Shown: piece by piece, positions 58,941 to 64,000 of the stretch
Layout of the letters: every line of letters begins with the position of its first letter
Position numbering within the stretch: the first letter of the stretch is position 1
Assembly (NCBI RefSeq): GCF_017654505.1
Contig: NC_054535.1
Coordinates: 45,451,664-45,515,663 of the forward strand
Length of the DNA stretch: 64,000 nucleotides
Reading direction: 5' to 3'
Origin: Polyodon spathula
Taxonomy: Eukaryota > Chordata > Actinopteri > Acipenseriformes > Polyodontidae
Program-made: the position numbers and the translations under genes
The notes under the pieces: model-generated
What the model was told of the DNA's origin: nothing
What the model saw: only the letters and a program-made list of their open reading frames with translations
Databases searched by the model: none

Positions 58941-59534
58941 AAAAAATAATATATTAAACCATTGCTTTGTTTGTTTAGAATATTTTACTAGGAGACCCTC
59001 TTGAGAAGGAAACTTTTTTTTGTTTTGTCTACACAGCATCCGAGGCAGGAAACATCAGAACATGCTATAGCAAAATCTGAGACCAAGTCAAATAGTTATA
59101 ACAGAGCAACAAGTTCATTGTCCAGTTATTCATTTCAAAGAAAACAGTCCATGTTCCAAGTTGGATTTCTATGAATGACCAGAAAAGATGATGACCTGAG
59201 ACCAGGTCTATTTAGTAGATGATGAATGAGAAGAAACTTTAACATGATGACAGTTAGGCTATTTAGAAATTAATTGTGCAATGGTTCATTCAGTCTCATA
59301 GTCACATCCAGTCCTAGGTGCAGGAATTGCTACAGAGGTGCTAACTCCAACTCCAAGAAAGAAGAGGGTAGGTATCAGGAGTCAATGTTTCTGACAACAT
59401 TTGTGTGGATATTCTACAGATTATACCATTGAACATTTAAAAGGAACTGTAAAAATTGACCGTTTTTCCTTTTCCAAAAATTAATGAATGACACAGATGC
59501 ACATTTCAATACAGAATTCAAGTTTCTGTCTGTC

Positions 59535-59602
59535 TATCTATCGCTATCTATCTGTCTATCTGACTCTATCACTATCTATCTATCTATCTATCTATCTATT
59601 TA
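59535..59602. repeat. (TCTA)n microsatellite
   Basis: Imperfect TCTA/TCTG tetranucleotide units, purest at 59572-59600. Confidence 0.93.
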
Positions 59603-59769
59603 TCTGTCTATCTAACATGGATGAAGGCTATATTTGCATCTTTAGCCATTTGGGGAAAAAAAGGCATAACGCAGTAGTGACAGCAAAATGGCATATTCCT
59701 GTACAAGATTATACTTGACCTGAGACCACTTTACTAGAGAAATGTTCATTTATGAAAAACAAAATGAGA

Positions 59770-59932
59770 ATACCAGGAAAAAAAAACAAAAAAAAACGAA
59801 ATTTGATGTAGTGCTGGTACATTCGTGTCTCAAAGAAACTGGAGAGGAACGAGAAATGAAAGACATTCCTGTCAATGACTTGGACCGACACCTGGCAAAC
59901 TTCATCTTCTGTGTAAAAAAACCAGAGTGGCG
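59770..59932 (+). pseudogene. Crypton-type tyrosine-recombinase N-terminal fragment, with splice donor
   Basis: The frame reads KFDVVLVHSCLKETGEEREM then KDIPVNDLDRHLANFIFCVK and KPEWR. The Ile-Pro-x-x-x-Leu-x-x-x-Leu-Ala-x-Phe-Ile pattern is like the N-terminal SAM-like domain found in Crypton-derived proteins of vertebrates. The preceding bases are A-rich and also open from a Met at 59742. The fragment ends abruptly at CGGTGAGTAT, a consensus donor, so it looks like a complete or trapped exon. No recombinase catalytic domain follows within the window. Confidence 0.45.
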
Positions 59933-60159
59933 GTGAGTATGAACCTGGAACAATTTGTAGTTTTTTTAGGCAGTGTAGACAGATACCTGAGGCAAAATGA
60001 GGTTTTTTTTTTTTTTTTTTTTAAACATTTATCAGCATACTAAGGTGTTTAAGATTTTTATATTTTTACGTTTAAAACTTGAAAGCCTTAATTCTAAATG
60101 TGTCTTAATTGAAATGAAATATTAGATCTTCAAAATAGCTAATCCCTGGGGTCTCTGAG

Positions 60160-60365
60160 TGGCTTTCCTGGTAAAAGCACGCCTGCGTGGTGTGCAGGGT
60201 GATCTGTGCCAAGTCGTTGGTCTTCGCCCAAGGGAGCATCATGTTGGCTCTAGTGCTTCCTCAGGTAAGGGAGGCAAAATCAGAAGAGACTGTTTCTCCT
60301 CATCATGCTACAGCAGACTCTACTGGCCAGGCACTTATCCCTGTGGACAATTGCAGCTGTGTGTG
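60160..60365 (+). mobile_element. Possible SINE-like repeat
   Basis: GGTCTCTGAGTGGCTTTCCT followed by CTGCGTGGTGTGCAGGGTGA has a tRNA-like flavour, and the block ends near a short TG array at 60359-60369. No clear B box. The overlapping ORFs at 60159-60380 in two frames are taken as incidental. Confidence 0.3.
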
Positions 60366-60615
60366 TGTGTAGTGCAATAACAAGATGTTTTCATGTTTTT
60401 GTTGCATTGAACATACCATTTCTCTTGAAATATACAGTACCTATTAGTAGCCAGTTCTTTCAGAGCCTTAAATGTACCACATCAGTTCCTTAAAGAGCAA
60501 CCTTATTTTGGGTCTTAAATTTCACAGGTATCTTAAACTTATCTTAACAAAGGGTTTAATAATATTGATGCTACAAACATAACATGAGAACAAGGCAAAA
60601 CAAGTAGGCCTAATA

Positions 60616-60679
60616 TTCTCTGTTGTTCATAAACATTTCCATAAGTGCCTCTGTTGTTCATAAACATTTCCAGAAGTGC
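60616..60679. repeat. Tandem duplication of about 31 bp
   Basis: CTCTGTTGTTCATAAACATT followed by TCCATAAGTG is repeated at once with one base different (CAGAAGTGC). Confidence 0.85.
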
Positions 60680-60699
60680 AGAAGGATGTCATTGTTGTA

Positions 60700-61815
60700 A
60701 GATCTCTTATCGGTGTAATGCGGATTTAAAAACAAAGTCAGTCAAAGTGATTTTAGTAGCCATATAATCTATTTAATGTTACTGTGTTGCTATTAATGTT
60801 AAAAAATGGAAGAACAAAAAATTTAATTGTTTTGACTAATTTAGCCACCTCTTGTGTAGCTTTAGTACTGTGACATCATCTCTCATTGATTTTACTCATT
60901 AGATACAATTAGAAAATGCTAAGTAGGAGCCACATCGCCTTTTGAATCCAATGAAATGGACAATACATGCCTCGGGTCGTAGAGCTTCTTAATGCAGAGC
61001 GGAGGGCACTTGACAAACTGCTGCAGGAAGGTCATTAACAGAGCCTTTTTTTTGCCATTATTTTATGAAATGAACCCTTTGATCTGTCATGTCAATGGCC
61101 TGGGAGAGCAGAAGCAATCAGAACAACCACCATTCGTAACCTTTATTTTTTTTCTCCCTGTGATCGATAAAAAAAATAAAATAAAAAAAAAATAAAAAAA
61201 ATGTTATATATGATCCTACTGAGCTCTATGGCTTGGCATGCAAGGATTCTACAAGTGTTTGCTTCTGGTGGTGTCTGGTCACAATAACTATATATCTTTG
61301 GAAACTCTGGTGAGTGATATTTTACAGTATGCCTAATTTCTTCTGTACACAAAACCTACTGGAAAATATTCTCAAACAAATCTAATGACAGCAAAAATAT
61401 ATGCAGGGTTTAAAAGAGGAAATACTTAATTGTGGTTTGGTTTTCGTGCTGTCTTTCTTTATCAAGTGTCAAGATATTGAGGTCACGTCCTTTTCTTTTT
61501 CCTATCTGCAACAATTTTTTTTTTTTTTTTTTTGTTGTGTGATGCATTTACCACACCAATGAGACTGCAGGAAATCTTTATAGTATAGTGGTATACAGAG
61601 TTTTTCATTAGAGATGAAACAGTTTGTTTAAATTGTGGTCGCAACAAGAACTGTGATTAAAAAAAAAATAATAAAAAAAATAAAATAAAAGAGGCCTTAG
61701 CACCCACCTTTGCATGGTACCATTGGGCACTTAGGTAATTATCAAGTGCTTGGTTTTGTTTCTATCTATAATTGAGTCTGTATTTATACTGTGATGTATT
61801 ATGATCTTTTTTTCC
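60700..61815 (+). other. Intronic DNA of the FAM13A-like gene
   Basis: Poly-A and AAAAT-type runs at about 61164-61200 and a poly-T at about 61515-61533. No exon recognised. Confidence 0.4.
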
Positions 61816-61820
61816 CTTAG

Positions 61821-61993
61821 ATTACAAAATCAAAGAGTGAAGGAGCACTCAAGTCTGCACCCCAGCCTGGGCAATCAGCAGGGATCCCACAGTTCAGGCT
61901 GAGAATATCAGAAACACCCCGCAGTCTGGAAGAGATGGAACGGGCTGATGGGATGTCTGAAAATATTGTTAAGAGGACAGAGTCTGTGACCAG
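61821..61993 (+). CDS. FAM13A-like, Ser/Pro-rich exon after the RhoGAP domain
   Basis: A TTTCCCTTAG acceptor begins ITKSKSEGALKSAPQPGQSA, then GIPQFRLRISETPRSLEEME, ending KRTESVTR at a GTGAGT donor. The Lys-Ser-x-Ser-Glu-Gly and Gly-Ile-Pro-Gln-x-x-Leu-Arg motifs and the Leu-Glu-(Asp/Glu)-Met run match the corresponding exon of FAM13A. The open frame, good splice sites and conserved motifs suggest selection. The exon expected between this and 57.5 kb (a basic/Pro-rich linker) was not located. Later exons lie beyond the window. Confidence 0.82.
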
Positions 61994-62171
61994 GTGAGTG
62001 CTCAAGGTTTGTACTCCAATATGTTTTCTGTCTTTTGTTTAGCATTACATAGAGGATTCTGAAGCAGTTTAAGATTATGAAATTTACAAGCAGTACTTAA
62101 CTTGTGTTTTGTGATTTATTATTTGTATTCTTCTTGTATAAATGCTATGATAAAGCTGAAATTATAGGTAC

Positions 62172-62173
<2 letters not shown>

Positions 62174-62226
<53 letters not shown>
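62174..62226. repeat. (AAT)n microsatellite
   Basis: About 17 uninterrupted ATA units. Confidence 0.97.
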
Positions 62227-62229
62227 TAT

Positions 62230-63415
62230 TAAGGAAAGTATTGTCAATATATAGACATTTTTTGGTGCACTTTTGGTTCACGTCTTGAACAAAACCAGAT
62301 ATCACTAAAGATACACAGGGAAATTTACATTTTGTAATGTAATGAATTTACCTCTATGGTGCCTGTACCTTGGCTGACCCAATGTGTTAAATTATTGTTT
62401 CTATTTTTCTATTACTGGTTTCAGACTTCAGCAGCATTGCATAATCGTGTGAGACTTGTATTTTCTTATACACTAGCTGTTTATGAGCCAATTTGAAATG
62501 TACCAAATTAGCGTGTCGGTGACAGCAGTGATAAGGCCATTCAGGGTTTAAATCACCATTCTTGTTACTTTGTTGTGCTGGCCTAGTACACACATACTTT
62601 CTCTCTTATCTGGTCAAACCAGTCAAAGTCATTGCCTGTTCTAACAATCAGTATTTAGGTTGAACATGCTCCAAGTGTCGCCTGCTGATTTTACAGTAAT
62701 AATAAACAAACTGAATTGATCTGCACTGTTACATTCAACTAAGCAAACTTGGGGCAGGAGCCATTTTTCTTTTAGGAAAGCAACAGACGTACAATTAAAT
62801 TGTTTACTCTACATCTCAAATCTAATCATTTATTGTTAAATTAAAAATGCATAACAAAATAAGAACAATATCTACGTTTCATACAATCCGTACTCCTTAT
62901 TTGCTTGTTATTGTATTTTTGTAACCCCCACCCCCCCCAACCCCCCCTAACCCCCCCGAACGGGGAACATTTGGGGGGGCTTTGTTTGTAACAATTTTGT
63001 GTGTTTTCAATGCAAATATAAAATAATCCAACAAGTTGTTTGATCTACTAGGGAGAGTCGTGAGCTGTCTATTTACTATAAATACCATAGGAAAGTGTGC
63101 AAAGGCATCATCATTATAGATGGTGGGGGTTACGGTAGGAAAAGTCACACAGAAATCACAGATGCATATTTGTAATAGACAATAAGTGCCAGCGTTATCA
63201 TATTTTTTGCACCACTAGACTCCTTCATGCGATTCATCAGGTTAAGCTCATACACTTTGCTTGTGAATTAAATTACTGAAAGCTGTGGAACTACAAGAGC
63301 TTATATTACGTATTTTGTTGATTCTTTTATATTATTCTTTTACTGACAGCACAAAGGAAGATAATGACCACCACTGCTTATTTGTCTCTTTTTTATTGAA
63401 AACAACCAGAAGCTT
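62230..63415 (+). other. Intronic DNA of the FAM13A-like gene
   Basis: Contains a C-rich patch CCCCCACCCCCCCC near 62926-62957. No exon recognised. Confidence 0.4.
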
Positions 63416-63423
63416 CCTCCTTC

Positions 63424-63907
63424 CTAGAACCTCAGAGTTACGAACACCAGACCTGTGAACTGACCGGCCTACTGAACACCCACTTTCAACCAGAACTATG
63501 CAGTCACTTAACCATGTGTGTAATGCAACCAGACTGGTACTCCTATAAGAGGTGTGCTGGTCATGGAGAATGCAAAATTACTGGACCAAAAAATGACTGA
63601 GCAAGCTGCATTAATGCATTTTGTTTAAAAACAAGCGTACGTGTTTTTGCTAGTTATGATTTTAATGGTAGCTTAAATGTAGCCTTATTCTGCTTTGATA
63701 GTACTATTTTAAAGACTTTAGAACCATAACAATTTGATGATTGCATTACTGTGCTGTATCATTGCATGATTCACCAGATTGAGGGTGTAGATAGCAGGTG
63801 TACACATTTATTAAAACCATTAAAAACTCATATTCAGAGTACAGACATCTCAGGCTTACACAAACAACCTCCATTCCCAAGGGGTTCATAACTCAGAGGT
63901 TCTACTG
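63424..63907. mobile_element. Tigger/pogo-type non-autonomous element
   Basis: The left end CTAGAACCTCAGAGTTACGA and the right end, in reverse, CAGTAGAACCTCTGAGTTAT are inverted copies with the TA-flanked CAGTAGAACCTC form of Tigger/pogo termini. A TA follows at 63908. The 480-bp interior codes nothing. Confidence 0.75.
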
Positions 63908-64000
63908 TAGATGTTAATAAAAACAGTCCATACATTTCACAATAATGTTCTGCTGGTTTTAACGGGCACTCAGATTTTTCAGTGCACGCTGCGGAGTTTC

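Noticed and set aside
60159..60380. Two overlapping ORFs near 60.2 kb
   Set aside because: Lie in a probable SINE-like repeat; both frames open, which argues against coding selection.
1..64000. CRISPR arrays, operons, tRNA or rRNA genes
   Set aside because: Nothing with spacer-repeat structure, no bacterial gene organisation, and the only tRNA-like sequence is the SINE head at 58.7 kb, which lacks a full cloverleaf.

Overview
The window is eukaryotic nuclear DNA, AT-rich and intron-rich, and most likely from a ray-finned fish. The evidence is the mix of fish-type repeats: a tRNA-derived SINE with a 'GTCGCTTTGGATAAAGGCG' tail, Tc1/mariner, a CR1/L2-like LINE end, a DIRS retroelement, Harbinger, hAT and piggyBac remnants, solo LTRs and long TA/CA/AAT microsatellites. 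A non-teleost such as sturgeon or paddlefish is only a guess. There are no bacterial operons, CRISPR arrays or complete long ORFs; most short ORFs are chance.

Two host loci can be recognised, both on the + strand. (1) About 15.4-36.0 kb holds scattered exons of a CUB/trypsin polyprotease of the ovochymase type, in the order CUB, CUB, S1 start, S1 end, CUB, CUB, second S1. Splice phases still fit in places, but in-frame stops, frameshifts, a deletion over an exon-intron junction and missing catalytic exons mark it as a decayed pseudogene. (2) About 40.6 kb to the right edge holds the 5' part of a FAM13A-like RhoGAP-family gene: a promoter region with a 5' UTR exon, the MGAGALAI start exon, an exon for the segment before the RhoGAP domain (with an apparent 1-base frameshift), an exon for the end of the RhoGAP domain, and a downstream Ser/Pro-rich exon. 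The central RhoGAP exons could not be found by eye between 47.6 and 57.4 kb.

The rest is mobile-element archaeology. 0-15 kb: a hAT MITE, a degraded PIF/Harbinger transposon (transposase start plus opposite-strand Myb-like gene) split by a palindromic MITE, a SINE, a possible Tigger-like MITE and a broken Tc1 transposase. 18.7-19.8 kb: a LINE 3' end inside an older inverted-repeat element. 25.0-25.8 kb: a solo LTR with a perfect 5-bp duplication inside a Tc1-type remnant. 27.2-31.6 kb: a degraded but structurally readable DIRS element (terminal inverted repeats, reverse transcriptase/RNase H, tyrosine recombinase). 38-40 kb: another LTR of the 25 kb family and a possible Harbinger fragment. 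Within the FAM13A-like introns: an inverted-repeat MITE, a 31-bp/62-bp tandem array, a piggyBac MITE with TTAA ends, another solo LTR, an endonuclease-domain LINE end (minus strand), a 1.6-kb inverted-repeat transposon, a Crypton-like recombinase fragment followed by a consensus splice donor, a tRNA SINE and a Tigger-type element.

No new molecular system was found. The most useful leads are the pseudogene/gene-integrity question for the two host loci, the shared E-box core at two candidate promoters, the tandem array, and the Crypton-like segment.
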